Shown in pieces: positions 47,105 to 58,164 of a DNA stretch of 64,000 nucleotides. The notes under the pieces were generated by a model. It saw only the letters and a list, made by a program, of their open reading frames with translations, was not told the origin of the DNA and searched no databases. Position numbers and translations under genes: made by a program. Positions within the stretch are counted from its first letter, which is position 1; each line of letters starts with the position of its first letter. The DNA is from Malaya genurostris (Eukaryota > Arthropoda > Insecta > Diptera > Culicidae), in contig NC_080572.1 in assembly GCF_030247185.1 (NCBI RefSeq), positions 189,319,800 to 189,383,799 of the forward strand, written 5' to 3'.

Positions 47105-47920
47105 AACTACAAGGATCAGCCCCATGTGGTTGTTCGAGCCATTGATGTGGAAGGAACAAGGCAACCAAAATTTCTAATGATCTACAATCAAACAGTTCAA
47201 TCAATCGTCACACTTTTGAATACGCCATTGCAAGAGAGTCTGCTTAGATTGATCTTGATTAGAAACCAACACCGAACATTGTTTGTTTTATAGCCGACGA
47301 AATTACACCAATATCCCGAATGTATGCAATTATATCTTTGTACATACTTGCGATACGATTTTGATATTTAAGCTTCTCTTCGACTAGCTTGTGTTCAAGT
47401 TTTGTATGTAAGCAGTTATTTTTATAGCGTTAAGTTTCGTTTTATCATTATTAATCGAGTTCATCTTATATAAATTAGAAATTAATCTTAAGCACTCAAA
47501 ATTTACCCTGGGGTAGTTGTCAGTTAATCAGGCGAAACGACATAACGTGGTATTTCATCCGAACTTGCATGACACAAGATTATCACAAGCATATCAATTA
47601 AAGCTTCAACTCGTTTTATGGCACTTTTTGTCTTCCTGCCTAGCAACAACCTACCTCTGGCATGCTACGCGTAGGACTGAAACGTTAGCGATAATTTTAC
47701 TTCTATTGATGGAGTCGCGTGTCTCCAACAGGTTCGCTTTTGCATCGATTGACCAATCAGAGCGATGCTTTCCCTTTGATATATCGCTTACTCCTTCAAA
47801 ACCGTCGTCAATGGCAGGGAAATCCGAGATGCCGGAGATTTTTAGCAGACAAAATATTACACTGCTCGCTGCTAATCAAAATTTTACTCAATTATAATTG
47901 GAAATACGTGGCTTGATACA
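47105..47920 (+). repeat. Family C repeat, copy 2
   Basis: Longer of the two copies. Contains the extra segment at about 47222-47375. 'ttgatctacaatcaaacagt', 'tagcaacaacctacctctg' and 'ggcagggaaatccgagatgc' mark the shared backbone. Confidence 0.7.
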
Positions 47921-48214
47921 TTCAAATCCAATCTTATACCGTTTTCGTTCATTTATCAGAGCAGCCCAGAGTCGCCCAAACAACTTTTGAGATGTTTGTT
48001 TCATCAACCTGGGGTCGCTCTAGATCGGACTTCAATCGCGTAGTTTCGCTTTGAAAATTTTCTCGGGTCGCAGTACGCATCCACGCGAGTTTGTTTATTT
48101 TTTCTTTTTATATTCAATTTACGCACCCTCGGCTCTGCGCGTAAATTAAAGTTCCAGTGTATCGGTTAAATGCTTCCACTTGGAGACAGAACGTTAGAAG
48201 ACTTCACTTTTGCT
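47921..48214. other. Spacer upstream of COX6A
   Basis: Partly GC-richer, no repeat recognised. It may contain distal promoter DNA of COX6A. Confidence 0.3.
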
Positions 48215-48345
48215 TATTTCGATTAAGAAACCTGGAACTAATCCAGAGTAGTTTTCTCAAACGAACAACTAGGTTCGAACCTGGCTTCGAACAAACGCTT
48301 TGACATTAGTTAAGCTCGAGATAGAATTTCATAACGTAGTGTTTG
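48215..48345 (+). repeat. Family E fragment next to COX6A
   Basis: Contains 'aatccagagtagttttctca' and 'gcttcgaacaaacgctttga', matching the MITE at 22618-22876. It ends about 105 bp before the COX6A start codon. Confidence 0.55.
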
Positions 48346-48450
48346 TTTTTGTGCCTGAGATCCCAGCTTGTGCGGACAACTCAAACCCGTGATCGAGGTA
48401 GGCGACAGCAGTTATTCGAAGTTAGTTTTTGCATAATTATCGCAGTTATA

Positions 48451-48880
48451 ATGACTTCAACAAATCAAATTATTTGTCGTCGATTATTTTCGCCGACCGT
48501 GGCTCGGAATGCCAGCTTTAGTTCAGCTGCCGTATCCGGACATGAAGGTAGGAAAATGCCATTAACGAAATCACTAGCAATGCGTCAGAAGAGCACCATT
48601 TTTTATTGTTTCAACAGGTAGCAGCGGTGGTACAGGAGCTGGTGGCAGTGGTGGTGGTGGTGCAAAACTTTGGAAGAAACTGACATTTTTTGTTGCCCTC
48701 CCGGCCCTTGGACTGGCCATGGCGAATGCATATTTGAAGCATGAGGAACAGGAACGCCCCGAGTTTGTGCCGTACGAGTATATGCGCATTCGGCACAAAC
48801 GTTTCCCGTGGGGCGATGGGAAGAGGAGTTTTTTTCACAATCCCCATAACAATCCCTTGCCGGATGGATATGAGAACTAG
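48451..48880 (+). CDS. COX6A: Cytochrome c oxidase subunit VIa, mitochondrial
   Basis: Nuclear-encoded small subunit of respiratory complex IV in the inner mitochondrial membrane. Exon 1 is 48451-48547, exon 2 is 48618-48880, with a 70-bp GT-AG intron (GAAG|GTAGGA, TTTCAACAG|GT). The product has 119 residues, within the family range. Residues 1-30 form an Arg-rich, acid-free presequence ([14 protein letters not shown]). A Gly/Ser-rich linker follows, unusual in length and repeat-like. One membrane helix follows ([17 protein letters not shown]). The matrix- or IMS-side tail carries the family signature [20 protein letters not shown] and ends [16 protein letters not shown]. The Drosophila orthologue is levy. 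A short possible 5' UTR intron (about 48398-48444, GTAGGC to CGCAG) sits just before the ATG. Confidence 0.95.
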
Positions 48881-48937
48881 GTTCGCGGTTCGGTATGTCG
48901 AAGTTGAATTTTTATGAATATTAAACTGAATCGAGAA

Positions 48938-48943
48938 AATAAA
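48938..48943 (+). terminator. COX6A polyadenylation signal
   Basis: AATAAA 58 bp after the stop codon, followed by a T-rich and TG-containing stretch. This is the expected spacing for a short 3' UTR. Confidence 0.7.
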
Positions 48944-49169
48944 TTTTTTTTTGCTGTTGGAATCGAATTTCAGTCATAAAACTTAAGTGTTATCATTAAC
49001 TATTACATGAATTGATTTTTATATTACTGGTTAATTATCGGTATCACTTCACAGTAAAAATTAAATGAAGTGAATATCAGTCCTTATTACGGAAGCCGCT
49101 TTCGGAAAAAAAGGAATTACTTATATGAGCTTACGTTACGTCACATTTTGTTATTAAATTACTGTTCTA

Positions 49170-49392
49170 GAGATTAAACACAAAATCGTGTTAGGAACAC
49201 AAGCACCCTTATTCTCAATAAGTAAAGTCTTGGCATTATATTCCTTTTGTGGAATTTGGCCTTTCTGTTGCAATAGACTTCGCAGCTACTGATACTATGA
49301 ATCCTTGTAGGTCGGGGCTCAAACATATGACAACTGGTTTGTAAGGCCAGCGCCCGATGCATTGAACCACCGACCCGGATATTTTTTTTATT
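49170..49392 (-). repeat. tRNA-derived SINE, Feilai-like, inverted
   Basis: In reverse: GTCGGTGGTTCAATGCATCG (A-box side), then GTTTGAGCCCCGACCTACAA (B-box side), AGTATCAGTAGCTGCG, TTGCAACAGAAAGG and an A/T-rich 3' end. The order recalls the mosquito SINE Feilai; I name it by resemblance only. Confidence 0.6.
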
Positions 49393-49518
49393 CTCAATAA
49401 CGACGTATTGATTTTTCGATCGAATATGGTGTGATCGAATTCTAGCTACCTTTGATTTTGCTAGCGTTATTAGAACTATAAATGAAATACGATCGAAATA
49501 TCTATACGTTATTATTCT
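49393..49518. repeat. Family K MITE, copy lacking one end
   Basis: Starts ATTCTCAATAACGACGTATT and contains 'cgatcgaattctagctacct' and 'aatgaaatacgatcgaaata'. The complete form is at 57061-57208. Confidence 0.6.
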
Positions 49519-49937
49519 GAATTGAATGTAATTTTTGGACGAATTAGACTTTTATATGAACTTGATTTGTTCAATTTCTCTAATAAAAAACTGAAATATT
49601 TATTTCTATATCTCCAGTATAGTTTGAAATATTCTATCATTTTTACTTACAACAATGTAAAACGTTCAACAAACGAAGCTGACTCCATAGAACAACCGGG
49701 TTACCTGAAAATAAAAAAAGAAATTGTCGATGTAGTTACAGAAATAAAGATGATATTGAATTACGGTTTGGCAGGCAATTGATACACGTGGTAAGAATAA
49801 CAATTTAATATCATAGATTTCGATAAGTCTCATGTCACTTATTAAGCCTGAAACTCATCTAAATCGGTAATCAGTAGGCGTTTGTGTTATTGTTTTGGGA
49901 TATAGTTTGCTGCTAAATGGCGATTATTGCTTCATTG
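49519..49937. other. AT-rich stretch
   Basis: An 86-codon plus frame (49522-49782) is open but shows no domain or codon bias that would support a gene. Confidence 0.35.
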
Positions 49938-49939
49938 TA

Positions 49940-50864
49940 AAGGGTGATTTTTTAAGAGCTTGAGAACTTTTTTAAACAATAAAACGCATAAAATTTGCAA
50001 AATCTCATCGGTTCTTTATTTTAAACGTTAGATTGGTACATGACATTTACTTTTTGAAGATAATTTCATTTAAATGTTGACCGCGGCTGCGTCTTAGGTG
50101 GTCCATTCGGAAAGTCCAATTTTGGGCAACTTTTTCGAGCATTTCGGCCGGAATAGCCCGAATTTCTTCGGAAATGTTGTCTTCCAAAGCTGGAATAGTT
50201 ACTGGCTTATTTCTGTAGACTTTAGACTTGAGGTAGCCCCACAAAAAATAGTCTAAAGGCGTCAAATCGCATGATCTTGGTGGCCAACTTACCGGTCCAT
50301 TTCTTGAGATGAATTGTTCTCCGAAGTTTTCCCTCAAAATGGCCATAGAATCGCGAGCTGTGTGGCATGTAGCGCCATCTTGTTGAAACCACATGTCAAC
50401 CAAGTTCAGTTCTTCCATTTTTGGCAACAAAAAGTTTGTTAGCATCGAACGATAGCGATCGCCATTCACTGTAACGTTGCGTCCAACAGCATCTTTGAAA
50501 AAATACGGTCCAATGATTCCACCAGCGTACAAACCACACCAAACAGTGCATTTTTCGGGATGCATGGGCAGTTCTTGAACGGCTTCTGGTTGCTCTTCAC
50601 TCCAAATGCGGCAATTTTGCTTATTTACGTAGCCATTCAACCAGAAATGAGCCTCATCGCTGAACAAAATTTGTCGATAAAAAAGCGGATTTTCCGAATG
50701 GACCACCTAAGACGCAGCCGCGGTCAACATTTAAATGAAATTATCTTCAAAAAGTAAATGTCATGTACCAATCTAACGTTTAAAATAAAGAACCGATGAG
50801 ATTTTGCAAATTTTATGCGTTTTATTGTTTAAAAAAGTTCTCAAGCTCTTAAAAAATCACCCTT
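49940..50864 (-). mobile_element. DD41D mariner-type element with 176-bp perfect inverted ends
   Basis: Flanked by TA (49938-49939 and 50865-50866). The outer 176 bp at each end (49938-50113 and 50691-50866) are exact inverted copies by my reading, including the last 21 codons of the transposase, the stop codon and the 3' noncoding end. The transposase 5' half and true left end are missing; an inverted copy of the 3' end stands in their place. The ends begin AAGGGTGATTTTTTAAGAGC. Confidence 0.9.
50047..50706 (-). pseudogene. DD41D transposase, N-terminally truncated
   Basis: Open for 219 residues without a stop. It has the catalytic triad: Asp in LFSDEAHFWLNGYV, Asp in FQQDGATCHTA, and Asp in LTPLDYFLWG, with exactly 41 residues between the last two. 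It ends RMDHLRRSRGQHLNEIIFKK. The helix-turn-helix DNA-binding region (about 120 residues in full-length relatives) is absent and the frame begins with a GTG inside the inverted end. The catalytic core is intact, so the copy is young, but without the binding domain it should not act alone. Confidence 0.88.
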
Positions 50865-50866
50865 TA

Positions 50867-52018
50867 GTTAATTCCATCAAGTGTTTTCGTGTGGAAGAAA
50901 AGTACAACATCCACTACTAAATGGAAAGCTGTGTCTTCAAGCTTCTTGTGAAGTAAAAATATTGTTTGTAAGTGATATCTATAATTTCGTATGATCGGTA
51001 TTCCAAGGACAAATAGGTCCTTGACTGATAACAGTTATCTGGGTTGTACTCAACAACTGCAGTTGGAAACTCTCATCGCTATTAGCGATAAGTATCTTGA
51101 ACTGCACGAAATGTTTACTAGTATTTCATGATATTGCAACATTGTTTGTTTTTTTTGGGAACTCATCTTATGAAATTCTCTTCATTCTATCTATTATAGG
51201 AATTGTTAAAAACTCGACTTTTGATTTGAGCTCCGGAGATCCTTAGTTATATAAACCATTCGGCTTAGCACGATAAGATCGGAAATTAACTGTGTGTGCA
51301 CCTTTCAAAAGTTTTTCTCTCCACTCAATTTTCTAAGCGATGACTGAGCTGATCTTAGCAAATGTAGGTTCGTTTCATAGTTACTCTTGGGATGTGATTC
51401 AAATTCTAATATCAATTAGCTGTTTGATATCAATTCGATCGAATCCTAGCTACCTCTGATTTGGCAAGCGTTATTAGGAATACAAATGAAATACGATCAA
51501 AATATCAACACGTCGTTATTCAGAATAAGGGTGATAATGGTATAAGTGACGTAAACGACAAAACGCAATTTTTTCCTTTCGATCAATTTTCTTGGAGCTG
51601 ACTAAGCCGCTGGCAACAAACTTTGGCTGGTTTGAAAGCGATAATTAGGTTGTGGGTCATATTCAAAGATCAAATGTCTGTAATTCTTGGTTCCGGAGAT
51701 ATAATAATATAAATGGAATTACCGAGAAAACACATTTTTTTCGTTCCGCTCAACTTTCTCGAGGTAACTTAATCGGGTTTCACAAACTTAGGCCTGTTAC
51801 TTAGTTACTCTTGCGATGTGAATCAGTTCCGAAGATCAAATGGTTGTCAATTTTAGTTTTAGAGATATATTGGTAAAGAGTGATTTTTTTCCTGGTTTCT
51901 TTTTGGCTAACCTGTTTTTTACAGGTTACGCGTGAATCGTGTCTTATGTCATTGGGAAACTTTTTCAGTCTGGTCTTTAATGTAATCATAAATCTGCGCT
52001 GTAAAAGTTGAACAAAAA
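50867..52018. repeat. Family M units and a family K copy
   Basis: Degenerate units occur near 51290-51420, 51560-51720 and 51730-51880 ('caactttctcgaggtaact', 'cacaaacttaggcctg', 'ttactcttgcgatgtgaatc', 'tagttttagagatata'). They follow the same logic as family A internal units but differ in sequence. A family K copy at 51426-51540 ends CAGAATAAGGGTG. No gene. Confidence 0.5.
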
Positions 52019-52130
52019 TCCACTTTTTATCGAAAAATTGTGTTCAACGACGAAACTCATTTCTGGTTGAATGGATACGTCAACAAGCGAAATTACCGCA
52101 TCTGGAGTGAAGACCAGCATAATCTTATAC
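52019..52130 (+). pseudogene. DD41D transposase relic
   Basis: A short plus-strand piece reads as NDETHFWLNGYVNKRNYRIW, the block around the first catalytic Asp of the same family as 49940-50864. Flanks are unrelated. Confidence 0.75.
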
Positions 52131-52587
52131 CTTTCAAAAATCACACTTTATAAGCGGCACAATCGATCCAACTTCACCAGTCCTAGGCTTACTAGAAAGC
52201 TACTATTGAACCATTGATTACATTCGAAGATACTTCCGGTTCCGACGATAAAATCGTATAAGTGACGAACCGTCAATTCGTAGTTTTTATCTATTCGTAT
52301 GCTTTTTTCAGAAAGTGACCAATGATCAAGGTTAAACTGATATTTTTGGTTTCGAGAATGTTGTCAGATATGCGACGTAAGCGCTACAGGCTGCTCTTGT
52401 GATCGATCTGAATCAATCAAAATGAGTTTATTTAAAAAACTAAGCCCGAATTCGGGTTAGAAATTATTCTAATGTGAGAAAATGTTTCAAAAGGACTGTT
52501 TGAATGACAAGAAGAAGGCCTTGTCACACCTCTAGGTGGATTAAGGAGAGGTGTTTACACTAATTCTGCTTTGAATACCTATGTAAA
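52131..52587. other. Spacer with a family M-like unit
   Basis: Near 52190-52390 is a further unit of the family M kind. Near 52526 a short reversed family A edge ('cacacctctaggtggattaa') occurs. Nothing else. Confidence 0.35.
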
Positions 52588-53085
52588 AAATCCTGTTTTA
52601 ATCCACCTAGTGATGTAATGATGCCTTTCTCATATCAATCATACTATCATATATAATACTGTGGTATTCTTCAAAATAATTTTCTTCGTTTCTTAAAAGA
52701 ATAATCGAAATCAGTTTGTTTGGCCGTCTACTGATAAAAACTATCAATTGGAGAAGATTTGTGGTTGATTTAGAAAACATTTTACGGTTTTTCGCCCCCA
52801 CACTTCACCCTATATTTCCCGATCCGGATGAAATTCAGGAATTACGTATGGGATCACATGACCTTTCATTTGAACCTAAGTTTATGAAAATCAGTCGCGC
52901 CATCTATGAGAGAAGTTAGAACACATATTTTAATTTTTTTCACATTTTACCCCATAACTCGGGAACCGGAAGTCGGATCCAAAAAATATTCAGGATTTTT
53001 TATGGGACCACAAGATCTTTCATTTGAATCTAAGTTTGTGAAAATCGATTCAGCCATCTCCGAGAAAAGTTAGTGCAAAAGAGAA
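52588..53085 (+). repeat. Family A repeat
   Basis: Nearly identical in its first 330 bp to 3669-4000: 'cctgttttaatccacctagt', GCCTTTCTCATAT, 'aatactgtggtattcttcaa'. The right end with 'gagaaaggc' is missing; it stops after 'gagaaaagttagtgcaaaag'. Confidence 0.75.
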
Positions 53086-54404
53086 AGTTCAATTGATTAG
53101 AAGAACTAAGCATGCTTCGCTGTACTTCGTCACCACACCATTCACGGACAGTCTTATATCTATGGAAACAAATTCAATAGAAAACGGATATACACCGCAC
53201 TACAAGTCTATTTTTTTCCTATTCTGTTTTGCCGCCGACACTGATTTGAGATTTGTCTATTTGTCTATTTGTCCCCGTTAACATTGAAAGTAGTTTCAAT
53301 TTAAGTTTCATTGTGATACCAATTTCTAAAAAAGCGTACTGTTCTAATTTTTGGGTTAACAGATGGAATTACATTACATTGACTCAATAGTCAAATTTTG
53401 TCAAAAAAATTTTTTTTCATATTCAAAAAGTAGGTTATAGGATGTTATCAAAATAATGAAAAAGATAATAAACAGCAATCAAATAAGCTGTATCTAGAAG
53501 TGTTACATAAATAAGGTAACCTTTACCTAATAAGTAGCGGTTTAAAATGGAACTTCTAGGCGGAGATGGTAGTTTAATTTGAACTGCTTTAAGCACTGAT
53601 GAGTCGAAGGTAGATCGTGATGGAAATCGAAACAAATAAGTTGTTTTGAGAAATTGTTGCAAGACTTCACGACCTAAAAAGTGAAATTCTGTAAAAGTAC
53701 TTCACCACTTCACTTCACTTTACACGGCTCTACCACATGACCAGGTTTGGTAAAGCGTACATCGAACATGGTCTAAATCCTAGCCGCCTCACGACCGGTA
53801 TCATATATCCAAACATCTTTTCTTTTCATCAAACAACAAACACTATTCTTCTCACTCTATACCTATTCTTCCGCTCAAGCACTGCCTTTTCATTAAATAT
53901 GATTGAAATCACTTAAAATTTTATTGGAAGATTTTTTGTATAGTTTGACAAACTTAGCATAAATTGACTACAAGTTTTAGACTTATTAGAAAACAATACA
54001 TTACAAATGTATCAACGAAACATGGATTCTCGTGCCATTATTTCAAGTGTTTCGATCTCATTTTTCTACGGAAATGAAAACCTCTGAAAAGCAAGTATAG
54101 TACATTCACTTATTTACTGACTTCAAAATGTGTTTCAAATTTTCTCTGCCAGCTGTTGAGCCCAACTGACAGATATGATTCTTACCAAAGCACTCTGTAC
54201 TGTTTATCGAAAATTCGTGAAACTTTTACCGAAGTGGTAACACAAAGTGACATTCAAAAGTTCCAGACCATGTCAGTTAAACTAAGCAAATGTTCCGTAA
54301 TATTTTTCTTGATTCACCGAAGCTCAGTAGTTATCTGTCAGATGCCAGTAAATTGAATAAATTTTACAGATTGTTCAGTGAAAAAAAATTTCTATAGCTC
54401 GCAA
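53086..54404. other. Noncoding stretch
   Basis: No gene. A family F-like block ('tttgaactgctttaagcact') is near 53580-53620. Confidence 0.35.
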
Positions 54405-54413
54405 CCGTAAAAA

Positions 54414-54640
54414 GGCAGGTGGGTAATGTCAGACACATAACTGGAATAAAACTGACATGTTCCTCTCACACTTCCGGATATCAGCAATCGTTGTTATTAG
54501 TTGATTGATAGTGTGAATTTTGGAACTTTTACTGCTTCGCTTCCAGAATTCTAACATGCATCTGTACTAAAGTATGATGATTATTGACGGGAAACATATT
54601 ACACGTGCTAAACAAATGAGAGCGAAAGAGTACTACAAAC
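54414..54640 (+). repeat. Family B repeat, copy 2
   Basis: Starts GGCAGGTGGGTAATGTCAG; shares 'cttccagaatt', 'ctaaagtatgatgattatt' and 'caaatgagagcgaaagagta' with 45665-45920. Confidence 0.65.
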
Positions 54641-54679
54641 AATGTTGTATCGCATATTTTTTGGGAATATTTTATTGAA

Positions 54680-55190
54680 TTGAATAACGAACTCGGGACT
54701 GGCTTCAAATTCAGTAACAAAATTCAGGGTTGGAATCCAGATAAAGAATTCATTTCATGAATTTAATTCTAAAAATCTGAAACTGAACTAATTTTCATAA
54801 TCCAGGCTCCGAATTTGATTCTAGAACTGGATTTTAAACATGAACTTCGAACCTGCAATAAAGAACTGAATTCAGTTCCAAAGTCTATTTCTGAAGTCTG
54901 AATTTCGGAATAAAATTATGAAACTAATCTCGAGAAGAAATGTCTGAAGCTAAGTTCAGGAATTAAATTAGGAAATCAATTTCAAAATTATGGTTCGGAG
55001 CTCAGAACTAAAATTGTGTTCCAGATCTAGAATTCATATCTTTAATTTTGTGTGTTGACTTCTAGAATCAGAATTTCAATAGCCTGGTTCCAGAATCTAC
55101 AATTAGTATTCTGTTCCAGGGTCTTAGTTTCAACTTTTGAACCTGTATTGTGGAACTAAATTCCAAATCTTTCATTCAAGCCTGGGGACA
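54680..55190. repeat. Degenerate short-motif array
   Basis: Variants of 'gaattcag', 'ttccagaat' and 'gaactgaattcag' recur every 20-30 bp on both strands. It resembles a decayed minisatellite rather than unique DNA. No frame. Confidence 0.5.
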
Positions 55191-55489
55191 GTGGTCTGCG
55201 TATAAATTTTGAAACGACCAGGTGGCTCCCTAAATTATCTCTGCGTGTGTGTGTTTGGCAATCTTGTTGAGTCCTTTTTATTACTCATCGCCAGGTTCCG
55301 CACAATGAGAATTAATCGATTTTCGACCGTTTTCCTCATTGTTTGCAAAAGATTTAGAAAACCTAATTTTTGACGATTTATTAATTTTAGTTGGTTTGAC
55401 GTAAAGCCGCCATAACTAAGTTCCGTTTTTGCGCCATTTCTGAGAAAAGTGAATAAGTAATTTAAAATTGGAATTTTTATACTAATCAA

Positions 55490-55640
55490 CCTATAATTCC
55501 GGAATTGGAAGTCAGATTCAGATGAAGTCCAGAAGTTTTGTAAAGGATCATAAGGCATTTCATTTGAATCTAAGGTTGTAAAAATTGGTCACGCCATCTC
55601 CGAGAAAGATTAGTACACATATTTTCACATATTGGAGAAG
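55490..55640 (+). repeat. Family A internal unit
   Basis: One unit: 'ataattccggaattggaagt', 'gcatttcatttgaatctaag', 'cacgccatctccgagaaaga'. A family I fragment lies just upstream near 55240-55300. Confidence 0.55.
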
Positions 55641-55691
55641 CCAAATAATTGACAAACTAACAGAAAAGATGATTTATTCGAAAAAGATGCG

Positions 55692-55762
55692 CTCAGAGAC
55701 AGGACTCGAATCTGCGTTCTTATGCATTTCGTGCATACGCGTTACCATTTCGCCACTCGGAA
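55692..55762 (-). tRNA. tRNA-like pseudogene or SINE head
   Basis: In reverse the stretch folds roughly as a cloverleaf. Acceptor arms TTCCGAG and CTCTGAG pair at six of seven positions. The A box is TGGCGAAATGGTAACGCG and the B box GATTCGAGTCC. The anticodon stem is TATGC/GCATA with loop ACGAAAT. The loop has C instead of U at position 33 and the T stem has mismatches, so a functional tRNA is doubtful. There is no A-rich tail to prove a SINE. Confidence 0.35.
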
Positions 55763-55911
55763 TCTTGTTATAGACATGGTAGAACGTACATCGAACATGG
55801 TCTACATCTTGGCCATTATATAGAGAAACGTATTCACGTCAAAACAATGATTGAACACCAAACGACGAATTTGGTTTGTATCATTTATGCTCGAATCTGT
55901 GTTTTACCTCT

Positions 55912-56770
55912 TTAATATAGAAAGGTAATGCAACTGTGAAAACCGATTTTTGAACCGAGGGGCCCGAAAGGCCGAGTGTCATATACCATTTGACTCAGTT
56001 GGTCGAGTAGGTAAAATGTCTGTGTGAGTATATGCGTATGTAAGGTTTTTTGCGCTATTTTTTTGGAGATGGCAGGACTAAAAAACATAGATTCAAATGA
56101 AAGGTCTTGTGGAACGGAACTCCTGAGTATTATTTCGGTTCCGGAATTATGGGGAAAACTGTACAAAAAAATGTGAATATTCACAAACTTTGTCCGGTTG
56201 AAATTTCCTAAATTTTGTTGGGATCTGACTTCCGATTCCGGAGTTATGGGGTAAAATGTGCAAAAAATGAAAATAATGTGTACTAAACTTTCTCGGAGAT
56301 GGCGTGACCGATTTTTACCACCTCAGATTCGAATGATAGGCCTTATGATTCTTTTCAAAACTTCTGAATTTCATCTGAATCTGACTTCCAATTCCAGAAT
56401 TATAGGTTGATTAGTATAAAAATTCTAATTTTAAATTACTTATTCACTTTGCTCAGAAATGACGTAGCTGATTTTTTACAAATTTAGATTTTAATGAAAG
56501 GTCTTATGGTTCTGTACAAAACTTCTGATTAATGTTTGGATCCAACTTCCGGTTTCGGAATTATAGAATAAAGTTATTACCAACATTTAAAGGAGTGAAA
56601 CAAAAAAAAAAACGTAAACAATTTTCTAAATCGGTCTAAAAATTACTCCAATCGGTTGTCATTATCAGTAGACGGCCAAACAACCCGATTCCGTTTATTC
56701 TTTCAAGAATCGAAGAAAATTGTTTTGAAGAAAACCATAGTATTATATATGATAGTATGATTGATCTCGA
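55912..56770 (-). repeat. Family A repeat, long inverted copy
   Basis: Starts at 'tttaatatagaaaggtaatg', then 'ccgaggggcccgaaaggccg', three to four internal units, and ends at 'catagtattatatatgatag'. It is the reverse of 3669-4506 in layout. Confidence 0.75.
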
Positions 56771-57056
56771 GATTTTTCAAAGAAAAACGATAACTTTGTT
56801 GAAGATCTTATAAGCCTGAGAGTAGTCTACTTCGATGGATTAGAATTCGAATCAAATCTGGTAAATAAAACAACCGACGGCGGTTGGTAGATAACAAGAA
56901 ATGAAAGATTTTAAATGAATTACTTGCAAATGCACATTGGGCTTTTGTCGAAATGACTCAAACGTTACCAGACTAGGAATCGAAAAGTCACTAGCAACAA
57001 TTTTCTGGTGAGCGCTGTGAAAATTGATTGCGAGAATCGATGCGATCGAACTAGCT
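56771..57056. other. Short noncoding spacer
   Basis: Nothing recognised. Confidence 0.3.
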
Positions 57057-57060
57057 ATTT

Positions 57061-57208
57061 CACCCTTATTCTGAATAACGTCGTATCGATTTTTCGATCG
57101 TATTTCATTTGTATTTCTTATAACGCTAACAAAATGAAAGGTAACTAGGATTCGATCGAACCACATTCTGATCAAAAAATCAATAAGTCGTTATTTAGAA
57201 TAAGGGTG
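57061..57208. mobile_element. 148-bp MITE, family K, complete
   Basis: Ends CACCCTTATTCTGAATAACG and its inverse with one mismatch in the first 20. Flanks ATTT (57057-57060 and 57209-57212) look like a 4-bp duplication. Almost the whole element is self-complementary ('cgatcgtatttcatttgt' with partners). Partial copies at 49393 and 51426. Confidence 0.8.
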
Positions 57209-57212
57209 ATTT

Positions 57213-57620
57213 GCCAATTGCTTCGCGGTTAGATCATTAGAAGCCACCTGATAGAGAATGATTCATCAGGCACTAATTTATAATACCTAGTTCTTCGTCA
57301 ATCCGTGCTAAATTCTATTCGTTTTTTCGATGATAACATGAAGCAGATAGAACCAGTTGCATCGATACCGGAAAATGGTCAGTCTTATCAGGTTGCATAT
57401 ACGAAGGTGGTTTAATCGAATCCGCATTCCATTCGCTAGTGCTGGTGTTATGAATCAAATATTTTTTTTTAATGAATAGAGTCGAAGGGAAAATTATGCT
57501 AAAGTCAAACCTTCAACATCAAACCCTCAATTGAGAAAGAAAGTGTTTCTGTGTGTCTTTGAATGATTCTATGAATGTTGATTACATAAAATTAGTTATT
57601 ATATTCGTGAATTTTTCATC
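57213..57620. other. Noncoding stretch
   Basis: Nothing recognised. Confidence 0.3.
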
Positions 57621-58129
57621 TTGCACATCAATAAAGAAAGCCTTAATCCAAATAACTTTCCATCCTTCAAGAACATTCAAGCTCATGGAGGAAAATTGCT
57701 CAACTTGCTAACGAAAATAAATCGATCCACGAACGGGCCGTCGCACATGACACCCCACGGACGACGGGACCCGCACGGCAAACCGCAACCGGTACGCATC
57801 GAATCGATCGATGCAGCGGCTTACGAGTGAACTTTTCATTTTCGATCTTCCGGTTTTCCTCTCAAATGAAACACACTCACGAACACTGCATACACATTCA
57901 CTTTCACATCCACGTTCTTCCTAAATCCTTTTCCAAAACCGAAAATTTACCATCCGCCTCCATCGTCGGTTCGTTGGTGTTCGTTGGTGTTCGTGCCGAC
58001 GAAGTGTTTGCCTCTACTGACCCAGTTCTGGTGTCAGCGCAGAAGGCGACCTATCCCAACAAAGCCACCCGAGAGCGAGAGCTTAGTGGTTGTTGGGTGG
58101 CTAACAGCATCCATTTAGCAGTTGTAGCT

Positions 58130-58164
<35 letters not shown>

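Noticed and set aside
48574..48847. Two minus frames over COX6A exon 2
   Set aside because: Antisense shadows of the Gly-rich COX6A exon; no homology.
50560..50757. 65-codon plus frame with a transposase C-terminus
   Set aside because: It exists only because the DD41D element has an inverted copy of its own 3' end. It is not a second gene.
55692..55762. Functional tRNA gene
   Set aside because: The cloverleaf is mostly there, but position 33 is C, the T stem is mismatched and the acceptor is imperfect. Listed only as tRNA-like.
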